Shown piece after piece: positions 27,738 to 37,170 of a stretch of DNA of 64,000 nucleotides; position 1 is the stretch's first letter, and the number at the start of each line of letters is the position of its first letter. The translations under genes were made by a program, and so were the position numbers. The notes beneath the pieces were generated by a model. The model was not told the DNA's origin and did no database searches. It saw nothing but the letters and a program-made list of their open reading frames with translations. The DNA comes from Paenibacillus glycanilyticus (lineage in GTDB: Bacteria; Bacillota; Bacilli; Paenibacillales; Paenibacillaceae): contig NZ_BSSQ01000012.1 of NCBI RefSeq assembly GCF_030161375.1, forward strand, positions 1 through 64,000. Direction: 5' to 3'.

Positions 27738-28100
27738 ATGGCAAACCGCATTCTAATCGTAGACGACGCAGCATTCATGCGCATGATGATCCGGGACATT
27801 TTGACTAAGAACGGCTACGAGGTCGTCGGGGAAGCGCAAGACGGCGCACAGGCGGTAGAGAAATACAAAGAGCTTAAGCCTGACCTGATCACTATGGACA
27901 TCACTATGCCGGAGATGGATGGCATCTCCGCGCTGAAAGAAATTAAAAAGCTTGATGGCAACGCAAAAGTCATTATGTGTTCCGCAATGGGCCAACAAGC
28001 GATGGTCATTGATGCGATCCAAGCCGGCGCAAAAGACTTCATCGTAAAGCCATTCCAAGCCGATCGCGTTATTGAAGCGATCAAGAAAACACTTGGCTAA
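27738..28100 (+). CDS. cheY: Chemotaxis response regulator CheY
   Basis: Single-domain receiver (120 residues). The acidic pocket is Asp9-Asp10, the phosphoacceptor is Asp54 (ITMDITMPEMDG), and the lysine is in FIVKPF. The switch residue region MCSAMGQ is present. CheY-P binds FliM and FliY and promotes counter-clockwise rotation in Bacillus-type chemotaxis. SD TAGGAGG precedes the ATG. It is embedded between switch and export genes, as in B. subtilis. Confidence 0.98.
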   Translation: MANRILIVDDAAFMRMMIRDILTKNGYEVVGEAQDGAQAVEKYKELKPDLITMDITMPEMDGISALKEIKKLDGNAKVIMCSAMGQQAMVIDAIQAGAKDFIVKPFQADRVIEAIKKTLG

Positions 28101-28730
28101 GTGATGTTTACATATGTTTCGAGATTACTGTCCTTGACTGCGGTTGGCGTTGCTGCATGGCCCGCCTTCGCCGCGGCTGCGGACGAGAACAACGACGGAT
28201 CGCCAATGGCCGGTACGGGAAGTTATACCGGCAGCGTAATCTGGGTGATTGTCTCTCTATTCATAGTTATCGGCTTAATTATACTTCTTATTAAATTCTT
28301 GTCTCAGCGTAATCGCATGTGGGGAACTAACCGAGCGGTGCGCTCCCTCGGAGGGGTTGCGCTGGGACAGAACAATTCGCTTCAGGTTGTGGAACTGTCC
28401 GGCCGGTTGTACGTGGTAGGCGTTGGCGAGAATGTAACTCTTCTCGACAAGATCGATGACGAGAAGCAGGTACAAGCGATTCTAGCATCGCTTGACAGAC
28501 AAACGAACACAGCCGGGTTCTCGCCGAGCACAATCTCTGACTTTCTTAAGAGGTTCCGGAAAGTAGAGGCTAACGCGGGTCAGGATTTGACGGAGGAACA
28601 GTGGAACACGCAATCGACGTCGTTCCAGCACCTCTTGAACCAGAACCTTAGCAAACAGGCTGGCCGCAAAGAGCAGCTGGAGTCGCTTCTGAAGGAATCC
28701 AAACATGATGGGGATGACAATGAAAAATAA
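28101..28730 (+). CDS. fliO: Flagellar export protein FliO (FliZ)
   Basis: A 209-residue FliO/FliZ-family protein that helps assemble the FliP ring of the export gate. A signal-peptide-like N-terminus (about residues 8-26, ending AAAADEN) is followed by an outside loop and one transmembrane helix (about 44-66). The cytoplasmic part has RSLGGVALGQNNSLQVVELSGRLYVVGVGE, the family core. GTG 28101 abuts the cheY stop with no clear SD, so it is probably translated by coupling; ATG 28104 is the alternative. It overlaps fliP. Confidence 0.9.
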   Translation: MMFTYVSRLLSLTAVGVAAWPAFAAAADENNDGSPMAGTGSYTGSVIWVIVSLFIVIGLIILLIKFLSQRNRMWGTNRAVRSLGGVALGQNNSLQVVELSGRLYVVGVGENVTLLDKIDDEKQVQAILASLDRQTNTAGFSPSTISDFLKRFRKVEANAGQDLTEEQWNTQSTSFQHLLNQNLSKQAGRKEQLESLLKESKHDGDDNEK

Positions 28731-29475
28731 ATGGTGGATTTCGATCGTCACCGTATTGATGGGGGTTATGCTGCTGCAATCGCATGCGTTTGCGGCCGAT
28801 CCGCTCCCGAATATCGGTATCAGCATTGGTGACGGAAGCGAAGAGCCGGGAACTAGCGCTTTGTCGCTCCTGCTTTTAATAACCGTATTAAGCATTGCGC
28901 CAGCGATTCTCGTGTTAATGACTAGCTTTACTCGGATCGTAATCGTTCTTGGATTTGTCCGGACATCGCTAGGAACGCAGCAAATGCCGCCGAATCAGGT
29001 TCTGATCGGGCTGGCGATGTTTCTGACCTTCTTTATCATGGCTCCAACTTTCTCGCAAGTTAACGAAGTAGCGTTGCAGCCTTATCTCAAAGGCGAAATT
29101 ACGCAGACTGCCGCATTAGAGAAAGCGGCGGATCCGATGAAGAAGTTTATGGTCTCTCATACGAGGGAGAAAGATTTGCTTCTGTTTTTGAATTATACGA
29201 AGACGGAGAAGCCGGAAAGTTATAAGGACATTCCGATAACGGTTCTGGTTCCCGCTTATGCGATAAGCGAGCTGAAGACGGCTTTCCAGATGGGTTTTAT
29301 GATCTTCATTCCGTTCCTGGTCATAGACATGATAGTGGCTAGTACCTTGATGGCGATGGGGATGATGATGCTGCCGCCGGTCATGATATCTCTGCCTTTT
29401 AAACTACTATTATTCGTATTGGTAGACGGGTGGTACCTGATCGTCAAATCATTGCTGTTAAGCTTCAACACGTAA
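28705..29475 (+). CDS. fliP: Flagellar export gate protein FliP
   Basis: Core export-gate subunit (256 residues) with a cleavable signal peptide (ending around SHAFAADP) and four transmembrane helices. Signatures are FTRIVIVLGFVRTSLGTQQMPPNQVLIGLAMFLT and the C-terminal MGMMMLPPVMISLPFKLLLF. The start at 28705 lies 8 nt after AAGGA; ATG 28720 (MKNKWWIS) is an alternative with GGGGATG upstream. It overlaps fliO by 26 nt with the first start. Confidence 0.97.
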   Translation: MMGMTMKNKWWISIVTVLMGVMLLQSHAFAADPLPNIGISIGDGSEEPGTSALSLLLLITVLSIAPAILVLMTSFTRIVIVLGFVRTSLGTQQMPPNQVLIGLAMFLTFFIMAPTFSQVNEVALQPYLKGEITQTAALEKAADPMKKFMVSHTREKDLLLFLNYTKTEKPESYKDIPITVLVPAYAISELKTAFQMGFMIFIPFLVIDMIVASTLMAMGMMMLPPVMISLPFKLLLFVLVDGWYLIVKSLLLSFNT

Positions 29476-29495
29476 AGGACAGGGAGGAACGTTCA

Positions 29496-29765
29496 ATGAG
29501 TGCTGATTTCATCATCGGATTGGCCGGACAAGCCATCAGTACCGTATTGAAAGCCAGCGCGCCGATGCTCGTTCTCGCTCTAGTCGTCGGATTAATCATC
29601 AGTATTTTTCAAGCGACTACCCAGATTCAAGAGCAGACGTTAGCTTTTGTGCCAAAAATCGTAGCGGTCTTTGTATCCCTTATTATATTCGGTCCTTGGA
29701 TTCTGAATGTAATAGTCGATTTCACTTACAATCTGCTGAACAACTTGTATAAATACATCGGATAG
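29496..29765 (+). CDS. fliQ: Flagellar export gate protein FliQ
   Basis: An 89-residue protein with two transmembrane helices, part of the FliP5-FliQ4-FliR1 gate. Family motifs are SAPMLVLALVVGLIISIFQA followed by TQIQEQTLAFVPKI. The open frame begins at 29430 inside fliP, but ATG 29496 with SD AGGGAGG is the real start and gives the normal length. Confidence 0.97.
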   Translation: MSADFIIGLAGQAISTVLKASAPMLVLALVVGLIISIFQATTQIQEQTLAFVPKIVAVFVSLIIFGPWILNVIVDFTYNLLNNLYKYIG

Positions 29766-29781
29766 GTTGTGAACGGAAATC

Positions 29782-30576
29782 ATGGATCAGATCGTGGAGT
29801 ACTTCCCTATTTTTTTGCTTATTTTTTGTCGAATGACATCGTTTTTCGTCGTAGCTCCGCTGTTTAATATGAAGGGAGTACCAAATACGTTCAAGATCGG
29901 ATTAGGTTTTTTTCTGTCCTTGATCGTATTTATGACTTACGGATTGAAGGAACAGACGGTTCCGATGGATGCTGCGTACATCCTGTATATATTTCGAGAG
30001 GTTCTGATCGGATTATTGATGGGTTACATTGTTTATCTATTTATGACGATTGTACAGACGGCAGGCGCTCTGATGGATATGCAGATCGGTTTTGCCATGT
30101 CCAACGTAATAGATCCTATGACAGGCGTCTCGGCTCCGCTGCTTGGCAATTTCAAGTACATGCTTCTCATCATGGTATTCCTGTCGGTGAACGGTCACCA
30201 TTATCTGCTTACAGCCTTGATGGACAGCTACAAATGGATGCCGATGTCAAACGAATTATTTAGCGCCATCTATAATGGCAGCATTACGGAATTCCTATCG
30301 CGGGCGGTAGGAAATGCATTCCTGTTAGCCATGCAGGTTGCGGCTCCGCTTGTCATCGCCATGTTTCTGACGGATGTAGGGTTAGGTTTTCTGGCGAAGA
30401 CAGCTCCGCAATACAACGTGTTTGTTATCGGGATTCCGCTCAAGCTGCTACTTGGACTGGCCTTGCTAATTCTGGTGCTTCCCGGTCTATCTGCGATATT
30501 CGAGAGACTATTCGCCATATTGTTCGATAACTTAGAGCAGTTGCTTGGCATCGTCCAACAAACCGCAAGTCAATAA
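29782..30576 (+). CDS. fliR: Flagellar export gate protein FliR
   Basis: Export-gate subunit (264 residues) with about six membrane helices. The N-terminus FPIFLLIFCRMTSFFVVAPLF and the segment MQIGFAMSNVIDPMTGVSAPLLG are characteristic. The SD is weak. The end is followed 13 nt later by the flhB start, in the standard fliP-Q-R-flhB-flhA order. Confidence 0.96.
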   Translation: MDQIVEYFPIFLLIFCRMTSFFVVAPLFNMKGVPNTFKIGLGFFLSLIVFMTYGLKEQTVPMDAAYILYIFREVLIGLLMGYIVYLFMTIVQTAGALMDMQIGFAMSNVIDPMTGVSAPLLGNFKYMLLIMVFLSVNGHHYLLTALMDSYKWMPMSNELFSAIYNGSITEFLSRAVGNAFLLAMQVAAPLVIAMFLTDVGLGFLAKTAPQYNVFVIGIPLKLLLGLALLILVLPGLSAIFERLFAILFDNLEQLLGIVQQTASQ

Positions 30577-30589
30577 GGAGGCTGCAACG

Positions 30590-31687
30590 TTGAGATCTTA
30601 CTACCTAGAGCTAGACTTGCAGCTGTTCAGTCAGGAAAAGACAGAGAAAGCGACGCCAAAGAAAACGCAAGAAGCCAGAAAGAAAGGGCAAATAGCGAAA
30701 TCGAATGATTTGCCCGGCGCTTTAATCTTGCTCTTCACCTTTGCGACTTTTGCTGCTCTAGGCTCCTATTATAAGTCGCGGATTATGGGCGTGTTCCGGG
30801 AGTTGTTCGATAACTGGTTGACCATGGATGTGACAACGGCGAATGTTATGCCGCTGTTTGATAGACTTACGGTTGACATGCTTATGTTTCTTGCTCCAAT
30901 CTTCGCTATAGTCGTCGTCATGGCTGTAGTCGGCAACGTGATGCAGTTTGGATTTTTGCTTACCGGCGAGCCGCTTAAGCCGAAATTTTCGAAGCTGAAT
31001 CCGATCAACGGTTTCAAACAGATTTTCTCGATGCGCACCGTGGTAGAGTTTCTGAAGAGCATCTTGAAGCTTGTGATCATAGGAGTCTTGGTGTATCAGG
31101 CGATATGGAGCGATTGGGATAAGATTCTTATCCTATCTAGCTTATCGGTCGAGCAGATCTTTCAGTTTACAGCCGGACTTACGGTAAAGCTTGGACTTGA
31201 GACGGGCGCTGTGCTTGCCGTGTTGGCATTCGCCGATTATATGTATCAGCGTTACGAGCATGCCAAAAGTTTAAGAATGTCCAAACAGGATATTAAAGAC
31301 GAGTATAAAAAGTCAGAGGGCGATCCTCTCATTAAAGGCAAAATCCGTGAAAGACAACGTCGGATGGCCATGCAGCGTATGATGCAGGAAGTACCGAAAG
31401 CCGATGTCGTTATTACAAACCCGACGCACTTTGCGATTGCCTTGCAATATGACGCATCCAAGATGGAGGCGCCTCTCATTATTGCAAAAGGGATGGACCA
31501 TGTGGCGCTCCGCATCCGGGAAGTTGCCAAAGAGCATGACATAATCATGATGGAAAATAAGCCGCTCGCCAGAGCTTTGTACGAGAGGGCCGAGATTGGC
31601 GATTCCATTCCAGGCGACTTGTTCCAAGCCGTGGCTGAAGTACTCGCGGCAGTCTATAAGATGAAAGGCCGAGTTCGATCATCATAA
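30590..31687 (+). CDS. flhB: Flagellar export specificity switch FlhB
   Basis: FlhB (365 residues) has four membrane helices and a cytoplasmic domain that cleaves itself at NPTH; here it is Asn277-His280 (VVITNPTHFAIAL). Cleavage and contact with FliK switch export from rod/hook to filament substrates. The N-terminus has the family segment EKTEKATPKKTQEARKKGQI. The open frame extends to 30545 inside fliR, but TTG 30590 lies 8 nt after AAGGAGG and is the probable start. Its C-terminal domain has a stand-alone paralogue at 1226-1531. Confidence 0.96.
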   Translation: MRSYYLELDLQLFSQEKTEKATPKKTQEARKKGQIAKSNDLPGALILLFTFATFAALGSYYKSRIMGVFRELFDNWLTMDVTTANVMPLFDRLTVDMLMFLAPIFAIVVVMAVVGNVMQFGFLLTGEPLKPKFSKLNPINGFKQIFSMRTVVEFLKSILKLVIIGVLVYQAIWSDWDKILILSSLSVEQIFQFTAGLTVKLGLETGAVLAVLAFADYMYQRYEHAKSLRMSKQDIKDEYKKSEGDPLIKGKIRERQRRMAMQRMMQEVPKADVVITNPTHFAIALQYDASKMEAPLIIAKGMDHVALRIREVAKEHDIIMMENKPLARALYERAEIGDSIPGDLFQAVAEVLAAVYKMKGRVRSS

Positions 31688-31711
31688 ATTTGAAAGGGAA
31701 GAGTCAACATC

Positions 31712-33745
31712 ATGAAAGTAAAAGATATTGCTATCTTAGCTGGGATTATCGGCATCGTACTCATGATGGTCATCCCTATTCCGCATTTGCTGCTAGATAT
31801 CTTACTCATCCTGAACATTTCGATCGCGCTCATGATCCTGCTGATTGCGATGAATACGAAGGAAGCTCTTGATTTCTCTATCTTCCCGGCAATCCTGCTG
31901 GTAACAACCTTATTCCGTCTTGCGCTTAACGTCTCCACAACTCGTAATATTTTATCGCATGGTTATGCGGGTGAGGTTGTACAAACATTCGGATCCTGGG
32001 TAGGTGGCGGTGAGATCGCGATAGGCTTCGTCGTCTTCCTCATTCTCGTCGTTGTCCAGTTCATCGTTATTACGAAAGGGTCGGAACGGGTAGCGGAGGT
32101 AGCGGCCAGATTTACGCTCGACGCTATGCCCGGCAAGCAAATGAGTATCGATGCCGACCTGAACGCAGGACTGATTAATGAACAGCAGGCGCGCGAGCGC
32201 CGCTCGAAAATTGAAAGAGAAGCGGATTTTTACGGCTCAATGGACGGTGCAAGCAAATTCGTCAAAGGGGACGCTATCGCTTCGATTATCATTTTGCTCA
32301 TCAACCTGGTTGGCGGATTTATTATCGGGATGGCCATTCATGGTTACAGCTTCCAGGATGCTCTACATACTTATTCTATTCTTACTATAGGTGACGGTCT
32401 GGTCAGCCAGATTCCAGCCTTGCTTATCTCGACGGCAGCTGGTTTGATCGTTACTCGAGCCGCATCGGATGGCAACTTTGCCCAAGATCTTGCGACTCAG
32501 GTGACCAAATATCCGAAGCTGCTTTATATCGTAGCCGGAACCATTACGCTGCTTGGCGTATTTACGCCGATTGGTATTTTCCGTACCGTACCGTTTGCGG
32601 CCCTTCTCGTGTTTGGAGCTTGGAGAATGCAAAAGTCGATCAACAAACAAATGCAGCAGGAAGAGCTTCTGGAGGAGGAACAGCAAATCGAGGAGGTTCG
32701 CAGTCCAGAGAGCGTTATTAGCCTCTTGCAGGTGGACCCAATCGAATTTGAATTCGGTTACGGTCTAATTCCGCTGGCCGACACCCAGCAGGGCGGAGAT
32801 TTACTGGACCGGATCATCATGATCCGCAGGCAATGCGCTCTCGAGCTTGGATTGGTAGTTCCGGTCATCCGGATCCGGGATAATATCCAGCTGAAGCCAA
32901 ACGAATATGTCATAAAGATAAAAGGAAATATCGTTGCCCGGGGCGAGCTGCTTCTTAACCACTATCTGGCGATGAGCCCGGGCTTTGAAGATGAGAGTGT
33001 TATCGGAATCGAAACGACGGAACCGGCATTTGGACTTCCGGCGATTTGGATTGACGAGCCGATGAAGGAGAGGGCGGAGATTTCCGGCTATACCGTTGTG
33101 GATCCGCCTTCCGTAGTAGCCACGCATTTGACAGAGATCATCAAGCGCCATGCTCATGAGCTGATTGGACGCCAAGAGACGAAAGCTCTCGTCGAAAATG
33201 TGAAAGATTCGTACCCGGCGCTTATCGAAGAACTTATACCTTCGATTCTATCGATTGGCGATTTGCAAAAAGTATTGGCGAAGCTGTTGCGGGAGAAAGT
33301 ATCGATTCGGGATTTGGTTACCATCTTCGAATCGCTCGCAGACCAAGCCCATTATACGAAAGACCCCGACATTCTAACGGAATATGCTAGGCAAGCTTTA
33401 TCGAGGCAAATTACTCAGCAGTTCACTTCGTCAGGCAATATGCTGAAGGTGATTACGGTAGGCCCGGGACTAGAGAAGAAGATTGCGGAATCCGTGCAGC
33501 AAACCGATCAAGGCAGTTACATCGCGTTAGATCCGGTCGCCACGCAGCAGATTTACCAAAAACTAAGCGAGCAGGTGTCGCGCCAAATTCAATCCGGCCA
33601 GCAGCCCGTCGTACTTACATCGCCAACGATCCGCATGTATCTGAGACAAATCGTGGAACGGACGATGCAAGATGTACCTGTACTCTCGTACAGCGAGCTA
33701 GAGCCCAATATTGAAGTTCAGAGCGTAGGGGTGGTGAATTTATGA
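31712..33745 (+). CDS. flhA: Flagellar export gate protein FlhA
   Basis: Largest export-gate subunit (677 residues). The N-terminal half has eight membrane helices and the FHIPEP signature region (FRLALNVSTTRNIL, then RFTLDAMPGKQMSIDADLNAGLI). The C-terminal cytoplasmic domain, about residues 330-677, binds chaperone-substrate complexes and forms a nonameric ring. A short SD (AAAGGGAAGAG) lies about 10 nt upstream. The stop overlaps the flhF start by 4 nt. Confidence 0.98.
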   Translation: MKVKDIAILAGIIGIVLMMVIPIPHLLLDILLILNISIALMILLIAMNTKEALDFSIFPAILLVTTLFRLALNVSTTRNILSHGYAGEVVQTFGSWVGGGEIAIGFVVFLILVVVQFIVITKGSERVAEVAARFTLDAMPGKQMSIDADLNAGLINEQQARERRSKIEREADFYGSMDGASKFVKGDAIASIIILLINLVGGFIIGMAIHGYSFQDALHTYSILTIGDGLVSQIPALLISTAAGLIVTRAASDGNFAQDLATQVTKYPKLLYIVAGTITLLGVFTPIGIFRTVPFAALLVFGAWRMQKSINKQMQQEELLEEEQQIEEVRSPESVISLLQVDPIEFEFGYGLIPLADTQQGGDLLDRIIMIRRQCALELGLVVPVIRIRDNIQLKPNEYVIKIKGNIVARGELLLNHYLAMSPGFEDESVIGIETTEPAFGLPAIWIDEPMKERAEISGYTVVDPPSVVATHLTEIIKRHAHELIGRQETKALVENVKDSYPALIEELIPSILSIGDLQKVLAKLLREKVSIRDLVTIFESLADQAHYTKDPDILTEYARQALSRQITQQFTSSGNMLKVITVGPGLEKKIAESVQQTDQGSYIALDPVATQQIYQKLSEQVSRQIQSGQQPVVLTSPTIRMYLRQIVERTMQDVPVLSYSELEPNIEVQSVGVVNL

Positions 33746-34983
33746 GAGTAAAACGTTACGTCGTAAACGCCTTGCCGGAAGCCTTGCCGATGATTCGAAG
33801 TGAACTTGGCAAAGACGCCGTCATTCTAAATACGAAGGAAGTTCGTATCGGCGGATTTATGGGAATGTTCCGGAAGAAGAAGATGGAAGTAATCGCAGCG
33901 ATTGAATCCGGGGCAGCAGTGCCATCCGCACAATCCCAATCCAAAAAAGCAGCGGCCGACGTTCAACGGGTCATGCATGCGATTCAGGAGTCGAAGAGAC
34001 AAGCGGCAAACCCAGCGACGGTGGTACTGGATCAGTCGGCACCGCCGATTCCGACCCCGCCGCCCGTTACGCCGGTAGTGCCGCAAGCGCAGCCAATGAA
34101 CCGTATGAACGAAGACTTATTGGAAGAAATCCGCTTCATTAAACAATCCTTGAAGCAACTTACCATGCACAAACCTGAGCAGGCAGGGCCGTTAGCCATT
34201 CAAGCTTTATACGGAAGGCTGGTTCAGCAGGAAGTGGAGCCGGAGCTGATAGACCGTTTAATTGATTCGGTTAACGAGAAGCTTGCAACAAAGCAAGAGT
34301 TGCCGAATGCGGAAGAGACTTGGACGATTGCCCGCGAACTGCTTAGAGAGTGGCTTGTTCCATACAGCAATCACTCCATTAATGAAGCGGCAAGAATTGT
34401 TCATTTCGTAGGACCGACAGGAGTTGGCAAAACAACAACCATCGCTAAGCTAGCCGCGGGACAATCCATCAAGTTCGGACGTCAAGTGGGCTTTATCACA
34501 TCGGATACGTACCGGATTGCTGCGGTAGACCAGCTTAGAACGTATGCCAATATTCTGAATGTGCCGATGGAAGTCGTGTTTTCTCCGATGGATCTACCGA
34601 AAGCATTCAGGCAGTTGGAAGACCGGGAGTTGATCTACATGGACACTGCCGGACGGAACTTCCGCAATGAGCTTCATGTATCTGAAGTGAACAGCCTTCT
34701 CCAATCGAACGAACAAAGCGAGACGGTGCTGGTGCTGAGCCTGACGGGCAAAACGAAAGACATGATGGCCGTGGCCGACAATTTCGTCAAGTATGGCGTC
34801 CGCAAGGTGTTGTTCACGAAGCAGGATGAGACCTCCGTGTACGGCTCCATCCTGAATCTGGCCATGAAACATGAGCTACAGCCTGTTTATGTGGCAAGCG
34901 GTCAGACGGTGCCGGATGATATTGGACCATTCGACGCGGAGCGTTATATCGAAGCTTTGCTGGGGGCTCCTGCCAATGAATGA
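33742..34983 (+). CDS. flhF: SRP-type GTPase FlhF
   Basis: Signal-recognition-particle GTPase (413 residues) that sets flagellar position and number. The N-terminal B domain includes ALPMIRSELGKDAVILNTKEVR and a basic/Pro-rich linker with PPIPTPPPVTPVVP. The NG domain begins near residue 200: P-loop [16 protein letters not shown], then DTYRIAAVDQLRTYA and YMDTAGR. It overlaps flhG by 8 nt; FlhG is its GTPase activator. Confidence 0.97.
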   Translation: MRVKRYVVNALPEALPMIRSELGKDAVILNTKEVRIGGFMGMFRKKKMEVIAAIESGAAVPSAQSQSKKAAADVQRVMHAIQESKRQAANPATVVLDQSAPPIPTPPPVTPVVPQAQPMNRMNEDLLEEIRFIKQSLKQLTMHKPEQAGPLAIQALYGRLVQQEVEPELIDRLIDSVNEKLATKQELPNAEETWTIARELLREWLVPYSNHSINEAARIVHFVGPTGVGKTTTIAKLAAGQSIKFGRQVGFITSDTYRIAAVDQLRTYANILNVPMEVVFSPMDLPKAFRQLEDRELIYMDTAGRNFRNELHVSEVNSLLQSNEQSETVLVLSLTGKTKDMMAVADNFVKYGVRKVLFTKQDETSVYGSILNLAMKHELQPVYVASGQTVPDDIGPFDAERYIEALLGAPANE

Positions 34984-35848
34984 TCAAGCGCAGGCGCTGC
35001 GCAACATGGTTAAGATGAGGAGCGGGCAAGAGACTGCCCGTCCTACCCGCATCATAACGATCACAAGCGGAAAAGGCGGAGTAGGCAAATCGAACTTCAG
35101 TCTGAATTTTGCCATAACGCTGCAGCGTCTGGGGAAAAAAGTGCTCGTGTTTGATGCCGATATTGGAATGGCCAATATCGATGTCTTAATGGGCGTGAGT
35201 TCTCCCTATCATCTCTACCATCTTTTCAAGCAAGATAAGACGATCTGGGATATTATCCAGAACGGACCTTCGGGCGTACATTTTATTGCCGGCGGATCGG
35301 GTTTCCGGGATCTGCTGGAATTGACCGCAGAGCAGCTCGATTGGTTCGCGGAACAAATCGGGAAGCTGCAGGGCGAATATGATTTTATCTTGTTTGATAC
35401 GGGAGCGGGATTGTCCAAAGAAACGGTCAAGTTCATATCGGCTGCCGAAGAGACAATCGTAGTTACGACGCCTGAACCAACTGCGATCACGGACGCCTAT
35501 GCTTTAGTTAAGATGGTAATGTCAATGGACATTAACGCGGGTTTTAAGCTGATCGTCAACCGAGCTGCTGACCGTAAAGAAGGCATTCAGACTGCGGACA
35601 AAATTAATCTGGTTGCCAGAAGATTCTTGCAGTCGGAGCTGCCGGTTTTAGGCGTTATTTTGGATGATCCCAATGTAACGAAAGCCGTAAAGCGCCAAAC
35701 CCCGTTTACGGTCGCTTACCCCGACAGCGATGCTTCAAGATCCATTGACGAAATAGCACGCCGATACCTGGAGATGTCCATTCCGGAGTCAACCGCATCA
35801 GCAGGAGTAAGAGGTTTCATACATAAAATGTTTAGGTTATCCCGGTAG
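34976..35848 (+). CDS. flhG: MinD-like ATPase FlhG (YlxH)
   Basis: A 290-residue MinD/ParA-type ATPase that regulates flagellar number and placement with FlhF. It begins MNDQAQALRNMVKM, containing the short helix that activates FlhF, followed by the deviant Walker A SGKGGVGKSN and DADIGMANIDVLMG. The C-terminus (FIHKMFRL) is compatible with an amphipathic membrane helix. The open frame extends to 34871 within flhF, but ATG 34976, with GGGGG upstream, is the family start. Confidence 0.96.
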   Translation: MNDQAQALRNMVKMRSGQETARPTRIITITSGKGGVGKSNFSLNFAITLQRLGKKVLVFDADIGMANIDVLMGVSSPYHLYHLFKQDKTIWDIIQNGPSGVHFIAGGSGFRDLLELTAEQLDWFAEQIGKLQGEYDFILFDTGAGLSKETVKFISAAEETIVVTTPEPTAITDAYALVKMVMSMDINAGFKLIVNRAADRKEGIQTADKINLVARRFLQSELPVLGVILDDPNVTKAVKRQTPFTVAYPDSDASRSIDEIARRYLEMSIPESTASAGVRGFIHKMFRLSR

Positions 35849-35875
35849 ACGAAGTACATATAAGGGGGGAACTGG

Positions 35876-37135
35876 ATGGCTCCATATCGCGTGCTGGTCG
35901 TGGACGACTCGCCATTTATGAGGAAAATATTCAGCGATCTGATCGTACAAGACCCCGGCTTTACCATTGTTGCAACGGCTTCAAACGGACTGGAAGCTAT
36001 AGAGGCTGTGAAGAAGTGGAAGCCCGATGCCGTAACTCTCGATCTCGAAATGCCCGAGCTTAACGGAATTGATGCGCTTAAGCGAATTATGGACGAGCAG
36101 CCGACCCCGGTCATTATGTTGTCAGGCATCAGCGAAGAGAACACGAGAGAAACGATCAAAGCCCTTCAGTTCGGCGCTTTCGACTTTATACGCAAGCCTA
36201 TGGGGGCTTTCTCCAATGATATCGTACGGGTGGGAGAGCTGCTGCTGGAAAAGCTGAGAATAGCCGTCTTGACCAAGAGGTACTCGCTTGCCGCTCAAAA
36301 TCACGTTGAAAAGCTAGAACGAACTCCGCTTGTGAAACCGGTCAATAGGGCAGAAGAACCGATCCGGGGAATGAAGAAGGCACAGCGAAGGGACTTAATC
36401 ATTCCGACAGTTAAATCCGAGACTAATTCGGCGATCAGCAAGAGGAATACGATTAAATCTGTGGCTGAGGTTAGCAAGGTTATCGATCTAGCACCCGTAG
36501 CAGCTGCTAGAGAAGATCGGTTAGAGAAGAAGTTCTCTAAACAGAATGGTGGGGGCTTTGATCATTTGATAGCCATTGGGACCTCAACGGGCGGCCCGCG
36601 CGCATTACATGAAGTGATCAGTTCGCTACCAGCCAACATGGCCGCACCGGTGCTGGTTGTCCAGCATATGCCGCCTAAGTTTACGAAGTCGCTTGCTCAG
36701 CGCTTAGACAATTTCAGCGAGCTTGAAGTGGTGGAAGCCTCGCAAGGCGACCGGCTTAAGGCAGGGGTTGTTTACATAGCGCCAGGCGGGCATCATATGG
36801 AGCTTGCTAAAGATCAGGCAGGCTACTATGTCGTACTTACCCAGAAACCGCCGCGTAACGGACATCGTCCTTCGGTGGATGTATTGTTCGAGTCATTAAC
36901 CCCTTTTGACGAATTGAAACGCCATGCCGTTATTATGACGGGAATGGGGAGCGACGGGGCTAAAGGCTTAAGAGCGCTTGTAGACAGCGGAGCGGACTCA
37001 GCCATTGCCGAATCCGAACAGACCTGCGTCGTTTATGGAATGCCGCGCAGTGCAATTGAGAACGGCTGCGTCAAGAAAATACTGCCTTTGCAGCAAATCG
37101 CTGACGAGCTGCAGCTAGCGGTACAGCAAGGTTAA
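35876..37135 (+). CDS. cheB: Chemotaxis protein-glutamate methylesterase CheB
   Basis: CheB (419 residues) demethylates chemoreceptors. The receiver domain has Asp10-Asp11 and phosphoacceptor Asp56 (TLDLEMPELNG). The methylesterase domain has the Ser-His-Asp triad in IGTSTGGPRAL, VQHMPPKF and TGMGSDGAKGL. The charged linker between them (about residues 130-220) is longer than usual, which accounts for the extra length. SD AAGGGGGGA is strong. Confidence 0.97.
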   Translation: MAPYRVLVVDDSPFMRKIFSDLIVQDPGFTIVATASNGLEAIEAVKKWKPDAVTLDLEMPELNGIDALKRIMDEQPTPVIMLSGISEENTRETIKALQFGAFDFIRKPMGAFSNDIVRVGELLLEKLRIAVLTKRYSLAAQNHVEKLERTPLVKPVNRAEEPIRGMKKAQRRDLIIPTVKSETNSAISKRNTIKSVAEVSKVIDLAPVAAAREDRLEKKFSKQNGGGFDHLIAIGTSTGGPRALHEVISSLPANMAAPVLVVQHMPPKFTKSLAQRLDNFSELEVVEASQGDRLKAGVVYIAPGGHHMELAKDQAGYYVVLTQKPPRNGHRPSVDVLFESLTPFDELKRHAVIMTGMGSDGAKGLRALVDSGADSAIAESEQTCVVYGMPRSAIENGCVKKILPLQQIADELQLAVQQG

Positions 37136-37170
37136 TAGATGAGATAAAGTCTATCAGGAGGTGCGACGAA